Source: an uncultured Candidatus Saccharibacteria bacterium
Lineage (GTDB): Bacteria > Patescibacteriota > Saccharimonadia > Saccharimonadales > Saccharimonadaceae
Assembly (NCBI GenBank): GCA_948663575.1
Contig: CAPNAV010000020.1
Span: 1 to 17,848 of the forward strand
DNA: 17,848 bases
Reading direction: 5' to 3'
The notes beneath the pieces were generated by a model that made no database searches, had not been told where the DNA came from, and worked only from the letters and a program-made list of their open reading frames with translations. How positions within the stretch are numbered: the first letter of the stretch is position 1; every line of letters starts with the position of its first letter. Below are positions 6,672 through 12,381 of this stretch, one piece after another. A program made the translations under genes and the position numbers.

Positions 6672-6681
6672 AGAGGTAGTT

Positions 6682-6954
6682 TTTGGGCTCGTTCAAGAGC
6701 GTCGAAACTGCGAGATTTTAAAATTTGAAGCGCCTAGTGGGTTTTGCATTTGAAATGATTTTCAGAGTGAGAGACGCGCGGGTGAAAGGGGTTGGTTGCG
6801 CTGAAAATTTGACGAGCTTTAACAGGGGTGGAGCTAGTTTGGGTGCACAAATTGAGGCGTTGGTTGATACGCTGGCTGATGTGTGAGGAGTTGAGCTGGT
6901 GTAGGCAAGGGAGATAAATCGAGCTGATTAGAGGGGTTCTTGAACGAGTCTAAA
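6682..6954 (+). ncRNA. structured leader RNA of rpsA, closed by an 18-bp long-range helix
   Basis: Bases 6682-6699 pair with 6937-6954. The core is GGCTCGTTCAAG (6686-6697) with CTTGAACGAGTC (6939-6950), 12 bp with one G-T pair, extended on both sides. The helix encloses about 240 nt with further local pairing (GGCGT/ACGCT near 6860-6880; GCGTC near 6700 with GACGC near 6775). It lies between the promoter and the rpsA Shine-Dalgarno, which follows the helix directly. An autoregulatory S1 leader or an RNA gene processed from the transcript are both possible. No RNase P, tmRNA, SRP or T-box core is convincing. Confidence 0.55.
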
Positions 6955-6973
6955 GAAAGGATAATATAATTAT

Positions 6974-8038
6974 ATGGCTAATGCCAAAATAACAATGGAT
7001 GAACTGCTTGCAGGGAGCGAGGAGAGCGTCAAACGCGTGATTACCGGCGAGACGATGACAGGAAAAGTGCTTTCGATGCGTAAACACGAGATTTTGATTG
7101 ATCTTGGTGCGCGCGGTATCGGCGTGGTGCCACGTCGCGAGGTATCTTTTGCAAAGAATTTGAATATCGGTGACGAGGTGACGGCTTCAGTGATTGAGGC
7201 GGAGATGGGTGATGGTAGCGTGCTTCTGAGCTTGCGTAAGGCTGCCAAAGAGAAGGGCTGGGATGAAATCCAGGCTCGTTTGGATGGTTCTGAGGTAGTT
7301 GAAATTACGCCATTTGATGCTAATAGAGGTGGTTTGTTGGCAGAATATGAGGGGATTCGTGGATTCTTGCCGGTTTCTCAGTTGTCAGCAGAGCATTATC
7401 CACGAGTTGGATCGGCGGATAAAGATGAAATTTTGCAGCGCTTGAACTCATTGGTTGGAAAGCCAATGAAGGTGCGCATCTTGGATGCTAATCGCAAAGA
7501 CAATAAGTTGATTTTCTCCGAAAAAGAGGCTGTGAAAGACGGCTTGGCGGAAAGATTCGCAGAACTTCATGTTGGCGATATCGTGAAGGGTGTCGTGACT
7601 GGAGTAGTGGATTTTGGCGCTTTCGTGAATGTTGATGGAGTTGAGGGATTGATTCATATCTCTGAGATTTCTTGGGAAAGAGTGAATAACCCAGCTGATT
7701 ATGTGAAAGTTGGCGAGAATGTCGAAGCGAAGATTATTGCGATTGACAAGGAACGTTTGTCGCTTTCGATGAAGCAGTTGACTCAAGATCCGTGGCTTTC
7801 TGAGGTGGAAGCTTTGAAACGTGGTGATGAAGTCGAGGGGACGATTACACGTATTACACCGTTTGGAGCTTTTGTACAGATTTCTTCAGCTGTGGAGGCT
7901 TTGGTGCATGTCTCTGAACTTGGTGGCGGAAATGGCGTGGATCCTGAGAAAGTCTTTACTTTGAACGAACGTAAAAAGTTTAAGGTGCTTGATATTGATA
8001 AAGATGGACGCAAGATTTCGTTGACGATTGTAAAATAG
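6974..8038 (+). CDS. rpsA: 30S ribosomal protein S1
   Basis: A 354-residue protein of four S1 (OB-fold) RNA-binding domains at about 22-90, 107-185, 198-267 and 283-353. Domains 3 and 4 show the classic signature (VVDFGAFVNVDGVEGLIHISE at 211-231; ITPFGAFVQISSAVEALVHVSE at 294-315), while domains 1 and 2 are the divergent ribosome-docking type. S1 binds the small subunit and brings mRNA leaders to it. Four domains is the shorter form found in many Gram-positive and CPR bacteria, compared with six in E. coli. The ATG at 6974 is preceded by AGAAAGGA (6954-6961). It has its own promoter, a long structured leader and a terminator. Confidence 0.95.
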   Translation: MANAKITMDELLAGSEESVKRVITGETMTGKVLSMRKHEILIDLGARGIGVVPRREVSFAKNLNIGDEVTASVIEAEMGDGSVLLSLRKAAKEKGWDEIQARLDGSEVVEITPFDANRGGLLAEYEGIRGFLPVSQLSAEHYPRVGSADKDEILQRLNSLVGKPMKVRILDANRKDNKLIFSEKEAVKDGLAERFAELHVGDIVKGVVTGVVDFGAFVNVDGVEGLIHISEISWERVNNPADYVKVGENVEAKIIAIDKERLSLSMKQLTQDPWLSEVEALKRGDEVEGTITRITPFGAFVQISSAVEALVHVSELGGGNGVDPEKVFTLNERKKFKVLDIDKDGRKISLTIVK

Positions 8039-8047
8039 TTGATTATA

Positions 8048-8079
8048 AAAAGATGCATGGGGATGGATGCATCTTTTTT
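8048..8079 (+). terminator. rho-independent terminator of rpsA
   Basis: AGATGCAT (8051-8058) pairs with ATGCATCT (8067-8074), extended by A/T pairs, and is followed by a T-run to 8079. Confidence 0.85.
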
Positions 8080-8144
8080 GATTAGCATTAGTTATTCTTG
8101 TATTCTCCTCATTTGATGGATGGTGAGAAGCTCTTCTCCTCTAG

Positions 8145-8417
8145 ACCATAGTTTGTGGGGAGCGGCAAAGTACCGCTAGTTCTGTATGTATACTATTTTC
8201 TCGACACGATGTCGCTCGAACCCATCTTCGCTACGCTCAGATTCGCGGGTGTCGTCTCGGAAAAGAAAGTTTCACTTTCTTTTCTCTCGTCTCCTACGCG
8301 ATTCGTCACAGGTCTCGCCCATCTTTTCCTTGCTCGTAAACTCCGGAATGGTTTTCTAAAGTAGTATACATACAGAACCTAAGTATCAAACCTCAACTCC
8401 GAATCTCCCCACAAGTA
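8145..8417. repeat. palindromic MITE-like element, copy 1
   Basis: Nested inverted repeats. Outer arms TTGTGGGGAG (8153-8162) and CTCCCCACAA (8405-8414); inner arms GTTCTGTATGTATACTA (8179-8195) and TAGTATACATACAGAAC (8362-8378), exact over 17 bp. The centre (8224-8312) is an 89-bp core also present at 17669-17757 with only two scattered substitutions plus an inverted hairpin loop. The core ends in an 11-bp perfect hairpin GAAAAGAAAGT/ACTTTCTTTTC with loop TTC. No transposase is encoded, so this is a non-autonomous or REP-like element. It fills most of the gap between rpsA and the cassette array. Confidence 0.8.
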
Positions 8418-8501
8418 AGCTAGAGAGATAACAAAGTTGCTACCTAGACAGTACTAGATATTGCTATGATATGTTGTTCGCCAAGAAAAGCCTTTTTATC
8501 A

Positions 8502-8852
8502 TTATCCATTATTAGTAGAGACTAGGCAGCGGAGGGAAAAGCCGGATGTATATGGATGATGATTTGATGGCGCTATGGTTTCGTCATCTAACGTGACGAA
8601 GCGAGCATAATTTGATATTCGAGCACTTGTAGCTGACCATAAGTAGCCAGTTTCTCCTCGCCAACGTATTTGACTTTCTTCGTCACCTGACATCGCAGCG
8701 CGACCAATAAGATTAGCAAATAATGGCGAAAGGCCAATATTATGCGTAGCATCAATGCTATTGGGAAGTGATATACCCATATTTGCGTTCCAGTTGTCGT
8801 TTTTATTATTATCGCTCACCAAATTACCGTAAGCTTTTTTATCATTATCCAT
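8502..8852 (-). CDS. cassette 1: C-terminal fragment of a Fibrobacter-major-like surface domain
   Basis: An open segment of up to 116 codons. From LVSDN it runs through GISLP, the motif ATHNIGLSPLF, then GETGYLWSATSARISNYARF and ends SLRCLVSTNNG followed by tandem stops. The pattern G-x-YLWSAT ... LRC resembles the end of the Fibrobacter succinogenes major paralogous (C-type-lectin-like) domain found in secreted or surface proteins. There is no signal peptide, no N-terminal half and no ribosome binding site; the nominal ATG lies inside the preceding cassette's conserved end. It is best read as a silent donor or remnant, not an expressed gene. Confidence 0.65.
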   Translation of the reverse strand: MDNDKKAYGNLVSDNNKNDNWNANMGISLPNSIDATHNIGLSPLFANLIGRAAMSGDEESQIRWRGETGYLWSATSARISNYARFVTLDDETIAPSNHHPYTSGFSLRCLVSTNNG

Positions 8853-9141
8853 TATTAGTAGAGACTAGGCAGCGGAGGGCACGGGAATTGGCTCTATTGG
8901 ATAAGCTTCCTGTGAGGACTGTATCTATGTGTGATGACATGGCGTTCAAAAATGTGTAACCGCGAGATATGCACGTAAGTAGATTACTCGTGGCGCCAGT
9001 GGTACTACGGGTTGTGTTTGAAATATCAATTATGCTGCTGCGATCAAAGAAGAATGGTGAAAAACCAATATTGTGAGTGGCATTTCTTCCTTCCGGCAAA
9101 GTGACACCTTGATTCAGCTTCTCGTCATCATCGCTCACCAA
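8845..9141 (-). CDS. cassette 2: C-terminal fragment of a Fibrobacter-major-like surface domain
   Basis: An open segment of 98 codons, starting at a GTG in the shared LVSDDD block. It carries GVTLPEGRNATHNIGFSPFF, a divergent middle without the YWS core, and the common end ALRCLVSTNNG-stop. It is the shortest cassette. No Shine-Dalgarno, signal peptide or promoter is seen. The ~170-nt segment on its upstream side (9143-9313) belongs to no cassette. Confidence 0.6.
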   Translation of the reverse strand: MVSDDDEKLNQGVTLPEGRNATHNIGFSPFFFDRSSIIDISNTTRSTTGATSNLLTCISRGYTFLNAMSSHIDTVLTGSLSNRANSRALRCLVSTNNG

Positions 9142-9314
9142 AATATAGATGTTAATTTTTGACTATATTGACGAGTTATGAAAAATGTGGGTATATTTCG
9201 GAGATTTTGCAGTACAAATTGGAGTGGCGATGGATCTAGAATTTTTATTTTTTTAAAGTAGCGTTGACTCAAGAGAAGCGTAGTTGTTTCTCGCTAACAC
9301 TTCTCACTTTACTA

Positions 9315-9647
9315 TTATCCATTATTAGTAGAGACTAGGCAGCGGAGGGGAAGACCGTACGTAGGGTTGTTCTGATCTGACGGCCAAACGTACTGAACTC
9401 TTACCGTAAAACGATATGCAAATCCAGAGATGAACTTTATTGGCGTCCAATAAAAACCGGATTGACCACGTTCAGAAATATTATCTTTTGCTGATTCCTT
9501 ATGTCCGGATCGCAACACAAATAATGGCGGTAATGCTGCATTATAAGTCGCCCCTGTGCCTTCCGGCAGGGTGACACCTTCATTAACTAGCCAACTTTGG
9601 CTAGGTGTGGTATCATCGCTCACCAAATTACTACAAGTTTTTATCAT
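9315..9647 (-). CDS. cassette 3: C-terminal fragment of a Fibrobacter-major-like surface domain
   Basis: An open segment of 110 codons. LVSDDTTPSQSW, GVTLPEGTGATYN, PPLF, then GQSGFYWTPIK and AYRFTVRVQYVWP, ending PLRCLVSTNNG-stop. GxYW and the final LRC match the Fibrobacter-major domain pattern. The ATG overlaps the stop of cassette 4 as TAATG, but no ribosome binding site precedes it. Its 3' boundary differs slightly from the others (TTACTATTATCC in place of TTATCATTATCC on the plus strand). Confidence 0.62.
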   Translation of the reverse strand: MIKTCSNLVSDDTTPSQSWLVNEGVTLPEGTGATYNAALPPLFVLRSGHKESAKDNISERGQSGFYWTPIKFISGFAYRFTVRVQYVWPSDQNNPTYGLPLRCLVSTNNG

Positions 9648-9973
9648 TATCCATTATTAGTAGAGACTAGGCAGCGGAGGGAATAGGCTCTAGATCGAGT
9701 AGCGTTTTCATCTTCGAAGTATGACGGTAGAAGTACGTTGCCGCCAGAGGGGCTAATTATGAAATAATAAATATTTGATGGTTTTTGAGATGTTGAGGAT
9801 GAGAGTGCGCTATGACTTCCTCGTGAGTCTGCGATAATGTTTTGATAATATATTCCGCCATTGAGATTGATGAACAAAGGCGATAGTCTTGGATTATGAG
9901 TGGCTGAACTGAATTCTGGAAAAATAATGCCACCATTAGACCAGCTACCTCCATAACTATCATCGCTCACCAA
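9647..9973 (-). CDS. cassette 4: C-terminal fragment of a Fibrobacter-major-like surface domain
   Basis: An open segment of 108 codons beginning at GTG in the shared LVSDD block. It has SWSNGGIIFPE, ATHNPRLSPLF, a Ser/Tyr-rich middle and the common end SLRCLVSTNNG-stop. It is the first cassette in transcription order, about 90 nt after the DUF2726-like gene. The upstream sequence offers no convincing promoter or Shine-Dalgarno, so it appears silent unless read through. Confidence 0.62.
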   Translation of the reverse strand: MVSDDSYGGSWSNGGIIFPEFSSATHNPRLSPLFINLNGGIYYQNIIADSRGSHSALSSSTSQKPSNIYYFIISPSGGNVLLPSYFEDENATRSRAYSLRCLVSTNNG

Positions 9974-9977
9974 ATTG

Positions 9978-10065
9978 CAAAGAAGTGAGAACGAGGAGAA
10001 AGTTTACTCTCGATTTTAGAGTGACGTTGACTTTTCCGAATCTTTGATTCAGAAGTTACGGGGAA
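9978..10065 (-). other. spacer between the DUF2726-like gene and the cassette array
   Basis: Contains a small hairpin GAATC-AAA-GATTC (minus strand, near 10039-10053), perhaps a weak terminator of the upstream gene, and a CGAG...CTCG imperfect hairpin near 9993-10015. I find no start signal for the array here. Confidence 0.4.
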
Positions 10066-10644
10066 TTAGGCGGATTTTTTCTTGCGGCCACGTTGGCTGG
10101 GTTTGAGAGTGCTGGTTTCGTAGACGACGCGAGAAAACTCGTCAATGATGGTTTGGCGGTTGATATTTTGGGGTTTTGGGATATAAACAAAGGGGATGTG
10201 AGCACTTTGGAAGAATTTTTGCATGTCTTGAGGGCTGCTGCCGGGGTCTTTTGTGGGCTTGGTGTCGTCGAGTTTGACGGCGCAAATGGGGCGGAGAGTG
10301 CGTTTATTGCAGAGGACGAAATCGACGGTTTTATTTTCGATGAAATGATAAGCGGCATGGCGATCCTGAGTGCCGACTTTGTGATTGAGGAGGGCGGAGA
10401 GGCTGACTTGGGGGATAACATAGAATTTTTGACCAAATAAGTCAACCAAAAGCTGAAAACAACGGCGTTCGGTGCCTTCCATGAGGCGTTTGCGGGGGCG
10501 GTAGCGGCAGTTGGTCATGACTTGACGTTGGCGGCGGCGAGTGGTGATGCCGATGAGAACAGAGACCAAAAAGAGACCTAAAGTCGCGATGGCGGCAATG
10601 GTCATATAGATATGGTCGGGTGCAAACAACTCTTCGAATGTCAT
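10066..10644 (-). CDS. membrane-anchored DUF2726-like protein
   Basis: A 192-residue protein. One membrane helix at 13-34 (YMTIAAIATLGLFLVSVLIG) is followed by a basic stretch (RRRQRQ) and a cytoplasmic domain at about 55-178. This resembles DUF2726, which belongs to the restriction-endonuclease-like fold: CFQLLVDLFGQKFYVIPQVSLSALL, VDFVLC (107-112), CAVKLDD (121-127) and IPFVYIPKP. In typical members the second motif reads like ELD(D/G); here Lys124 replaces the Glu, so nuclease activity is doubtful. The C-terminus is Lys/Arg-rich. Its promoter is well defined, with a leader of about 40 nt. The function is unknown. It lies upstream of, and in the same direction as, the cassettes. Confidence 0.7.
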   Translation of the reverse strand: MTFEELFAPDHIYMTIAAIATLGLFLVSVLIGITTRRRQRQVMTNCRYRPRKRLMEGTERRCFQLLVDLFGQKFYVIPQVSLSALLNHKVGTQDRHAAYHFIENKTVDFVLCNKRTLRPICAVKLDDTKPTKDPGSSPQDMQKFFQSAHIPFVYIPKPQNINRQTIIDEFSRVVYETSTLKPSQRGRKKKSA

Positions 10645-10690
10645 ATAATAAACACTAGCTTATTAGCATGCAATTAGTGAATATACAATT

Positions 10691-10719
10691 ATTATATCAT
10701 TTCTAGTGTTTTATTTCAA
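10691..10719 (-). promoter_or_regulatory. promoter of the DUF2726-like gene
   Basis: On the minus strand: TTGAAA (10719-10714), 17 bp, TATAAT (10696-10691). The predicted start is near 10684. Confidence 0.7.
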
Positions 10720-10760
10720 TGAGAAAATACGGAAAACGGATGGTTTTAGGCGAAAAATAC

Positions 10761-10787
10761 TTGTTTTTTGAAAAATTGTGATATAAT
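10761..10787 (+). promoter_or_regulatory. promoter of tRNA-Asn
   Basis: TATAAT at 10782-10787 with an extended TG one base upstream; TTGTTT (10761-10766) at a 15-bp spacing is a weak -35. The ~50-nt leader holds a GCGCG...CGCGC hairpin. Confidence 0.6.
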
Positions 10788-10846
10788 GGGGTTACTGGTG
10801 AGCTGAGAGGCTGTCCAGGCGCGTGGTTTTTGTGCGCGAAGTTTAT

Positions 10847-10921
10847 TCCCCGGTAGCTCAATGGTGGAGCAAGAAGCTGTTAACTTCGAGGTTACTGGTT
10901 CGAGTCCAGTCCGGGGAGCCA
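10847..10921 (+). tRNA. tRNA-Asn (anticodon GTT)
   Basis: Acceptor TCCCCGG (10847-10853) pairs with CCGGGGA (10911-10917); discriminator G; encoded CCA (10919-10921). Anticodon loop CTGTTAA in an AGAAG/CTTCG stem (outer pair mismatched) gives GTT. T loop GGTTCGAGTCC. Confidence 0.96.
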
Positions 10922-10958
10922 TAGAAAAATCTCGAGCTTGAAGTTCGAGATTTTTCTA
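10921..10958. terminator. bidirectional terminator between tRNA-Asn and the rdgB-like gene
   Basis: ATAGAAAAATCTCGA (10921-10935) pairs with TCGAGATTTTTCTAT (10944-10958), a perfect 15-bp stem with T-runs on either strand. It serves the tRNA on plus and may serve the convergent gene on minus. Confidence 0.85.
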
Positions 10959-11059
10959 TAGGATTATTTTGACTAAGATATTACGAGGGATTGTAGATTG
11001 CTTGTAGATTGCTTGTATATAACATTTAAGCGGTTGTAGGGTGTAAATATTTCTTATAT

Positions 11060-11659
11060 CTATCGTGCTATTTCTGGATTGTAGGTTTGGTACCAGGAGA
11101 AGAACTCATGCCAAACGGTGAGATCGAAGCCATTGTCGGTGATGCCGGCGTCGTAGTGTTCGGCGATGGTTTGGTTGTCGTTTAGGATGACGACTTTTTC
11201 GATGGAGTTGCCGTCATTGCCTCTGGCGGTGTCAGAAAAAGTGCCTTGGCGACGATATTGGACAGTTTTGAGTTCGTGACCGTCAAAGAAAGCGATGGTT
11301 TCGCAGACTTCGATAGAGCGGTCGGAGCAGCCGCTCATAAGACGAGGCCAGTCGGCTGGCTCGAACCAATGGATCATGTCGTGCATGTAGGCGCCAGGGA
11401 AACCTCGGAGAGCGGGGATTGACCAGCTGGAATCGTGAGTGAGAACTGGTTGACGCAAGATTTTATAAGCGTCTTTAGCCTTGGCTTCGGCGACTGCGGA
11501 TGGAATACTGCTTTGAATTTCGGTGATAGCGAGGTCTTTAGCTTGCAGAGTGAGGCTGTGTTCTTGGGCGGCTCTTGCGGCTTCGGAGAATTTGCGCATA
11601 TTGCCAGTAGCAAAGAATAAGGTTTGATGGTTTGGATTGGGGATGGCGGTTGTACTCAT
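11060..11659 (-). CDS. Ham1/RdgB-family non-canonical purine NTP pyrophosphatase
   Basis: A 199-residue member of the family that hydrolyses dITP, ITP and XTP to monophosphates and keeps deaminated purines out of nucleic acids. Visible features are FFATGNMRKFSEA (15-27, the TxNxxK phosphate site), LAITEIQSS (43-51), VAEAKAKDAY (56-65), THDSSWSIPALRGFPGAY (74-91, the family's TDDSGL...G.PG segment) and GNDGNS. The first Asp of the usual DDSGL is His75 and SGL reads SSW, and the usual SAR after PG is missing, so this is a divergent member and specificity may differ. The start is decided by a TATAAT box only six nt before the ATG; no Shine-Dalgarno is present. Confidence 0.82.
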   Translation of the reverse strand: MSTTAIPNPNHQTLFFATGNMRKFSEAARAAQEHSLTLQAKDLAITEIQSSIPSAVAEAKAKDAYKILRQPVLTHDSSWSIPALRGFPGAYMHDMIHWFEPADWPRLMSGCSDRSIEVCETIAFFDGHELKTVQYRRQGTFSDTARGNDGNSIEKVVILNDNQTIAEHYDAGITDNGFDLTVWHEFFSWYQTYNPEIAR

Positions 11660-11674
11660 AAGTAGATTATAGCA
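11660..11674 (-). promoter_or_regulatory. extended -10 promoter, leaderless rdgB-like transcript
   Basis: Minus strand: TGC directly before TATAAT (11671-11666), six nt, then ATG at 11659. Transcription should begin at or next to the start codon. The layout is the same as for the methyltransferase gene at 2247. Confidence 0.65.
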
Positions 11675-11999
11675 TGGAAAATATGAGGAAATGGTGGGGG
11701 GTTTAGACTAAGACTTGCAGAGGGGAATTATGCAATAAGATCGTAAAAATGTGCCTCAAAGTCATAATTTACAAGTTTAATGGGTTTGGATTGCTCGGAT
11801 ATGAATTGGTAATGACTTATTTAGTTGAGGTGTAAGTGCGTATTACTGGCGTCCGTTGCTGAGAATTGAGCAGAATCAGACCGATATAGCCATTGCGCCT
11901 TAGTAGATAAAACAGTAGAAGAAATACGGTGTATCATTAGAGATAGTTAGGGGGTGGTATTGTAAACTATGTGAAAAGATCGTAAAAATGATAAAAAGC
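11675..11999. other. intergenic stretch without a gene
   Basis: I see no coding frame with a start signal. A 15-mer AAGATCGTAAAAATG is repeated at 11737-11751 and 11976-11990, the second copy ending ten bp before the -35 box of the transporter promoter, so it may be a regulator site. Confidence 0.45.
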
Positions 12000-12028
12000 T
12001 TGACTTTTATAATAAAGTGTGCTAAAAT
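12000..12028 (+). promoter_or_regulatory. promoter of the small ORF/MFS operon
   Basis: TTGACT (12000-12005), 17-bp spacer ending in TGC, TAAAAT (12023-12028). Confidence 0.7.
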
Positions 12029-12189
12029 GGAAGTATGTGTAGGATAAATTTCACACACCGGTTTTTGACGGCCCTTATGGGCGTATCTGAGGTTATTTAT
12101 CATAGTCTCGGTTTTGCATGCGTTAATAACCGTTAAAATGTGTGGAAATTGTCTTAAAAACTAATCTTACAATTTAGCTCTAGATAGAT

Positions 12190-12239
12190 TCCAAAATAAT
12201 CTTTTGGAGTTTTTCTAGCCACAGATTTGGTTGTGGCTA
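12190..12239 (+). promoter_or_regulatory. attenuator-like hairpins in the transporter leader
   Basis: TCCAAAA (12190-12196) pairs with TTTTGGA (12202-12208), followed by GTTTTT (12209-12214): a short terminator-like hairpin inside the ~250-nt leader, after the promoter and before the first gene. A second stem TAGCCACA/TGTGGCTA (12216-12223/12232-12239) follows directly. Confidence 0.5.
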
Positions 12240-12282
12240 TAATTGTACCTTAACAATAATTCTTACAAGAAAGGGGGATCTG

Positions 12283-12369
12283 ATGAAAAAGGCCATGGAA
12301 CGGAGTGGTTTGAGCGAGGTTTATCTGTTGATGAATGGGGAAGTTTGGTTGCATATCATTAAAAAATAG
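12283..12369 (+). CDS. 28-residue small ORF upstream of the transporter
   Basis: ATG at 12283 follows a very strong Shine-Dalgarno, AGAAAGGGGG (12268-12277). The peptide begins MKKAMERSGLSEVYLLM and ends LHIIKK. The stop is directly followed by the transporter's own Shine-Dalgarno (GGGAGGG), 12 nt before its ATG, so translation of the two is probably coupled. It could be a regulatory leader peptide or a small functional protein. No family is recognised. Confidence 0.6.
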   Translation: MKKAMERSGLSEVYLLMNGEVWLHIIKK

Positions 12370-12381
12370 GGAGGGAATGAA

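Larger units (their letters stand above)
8493..9977 (-). repeat. tandem array of four variable C-terminal cassettes
   Basis: Four head-to-tail units on the minus strand share both ends and differ in the middle. The 3' block (plus-strand form ATCCATTATTAGTAGAGACT followed by AGGCAGCGGAGGG) lies at 8493-8536, 8835-8879, 9314-9349 and 9638-9681. The 5' block (ATCGCTCACCAAA) lies at 8811-8824, 9130-9142, 9615-9627 and 9962-9974. Units 4 and 3 abut directly, as do units 2 and 1; units 3 and 2 are separated by about 170 nt. All four are open throughout. Confidence 0.85.

Noticed and set aside
6682..6954. RNase P RNA or T-box riboswitch
   Set aside because: A GGGTGAAAGG stretch recalls RNase P and GGGGTGGAGC recalls the T-box, but the essential RNase P core (GAGGAAAGTCC, AGATGAATGAC) and the T-box stem I and antiterminator are absent.
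8155..8364. 69-codon open frame
   Set aside because: It lies inside the palindromic element and is not kept in the second copy.
8493..9977. CRISPR array
   Set aside because: The shared blocks are spaced by about 300-480 nt, unequal, and encode a conserved protein end; no short regular spacers and no cas gene are present.
8493..9977. Integron cassette array
   Set aside because: The shared junction block is coding sequence and not palindromic; no attC-like GTTRRRY core and no integrase are seen. The units also lack start signals.
8493..9977. Diversity-generating retroelement
   Set aside because: Variation is spread through the cassette middles with length changes, not confined to adenines, and there is no reverse transcriptase or template repeat in the window.
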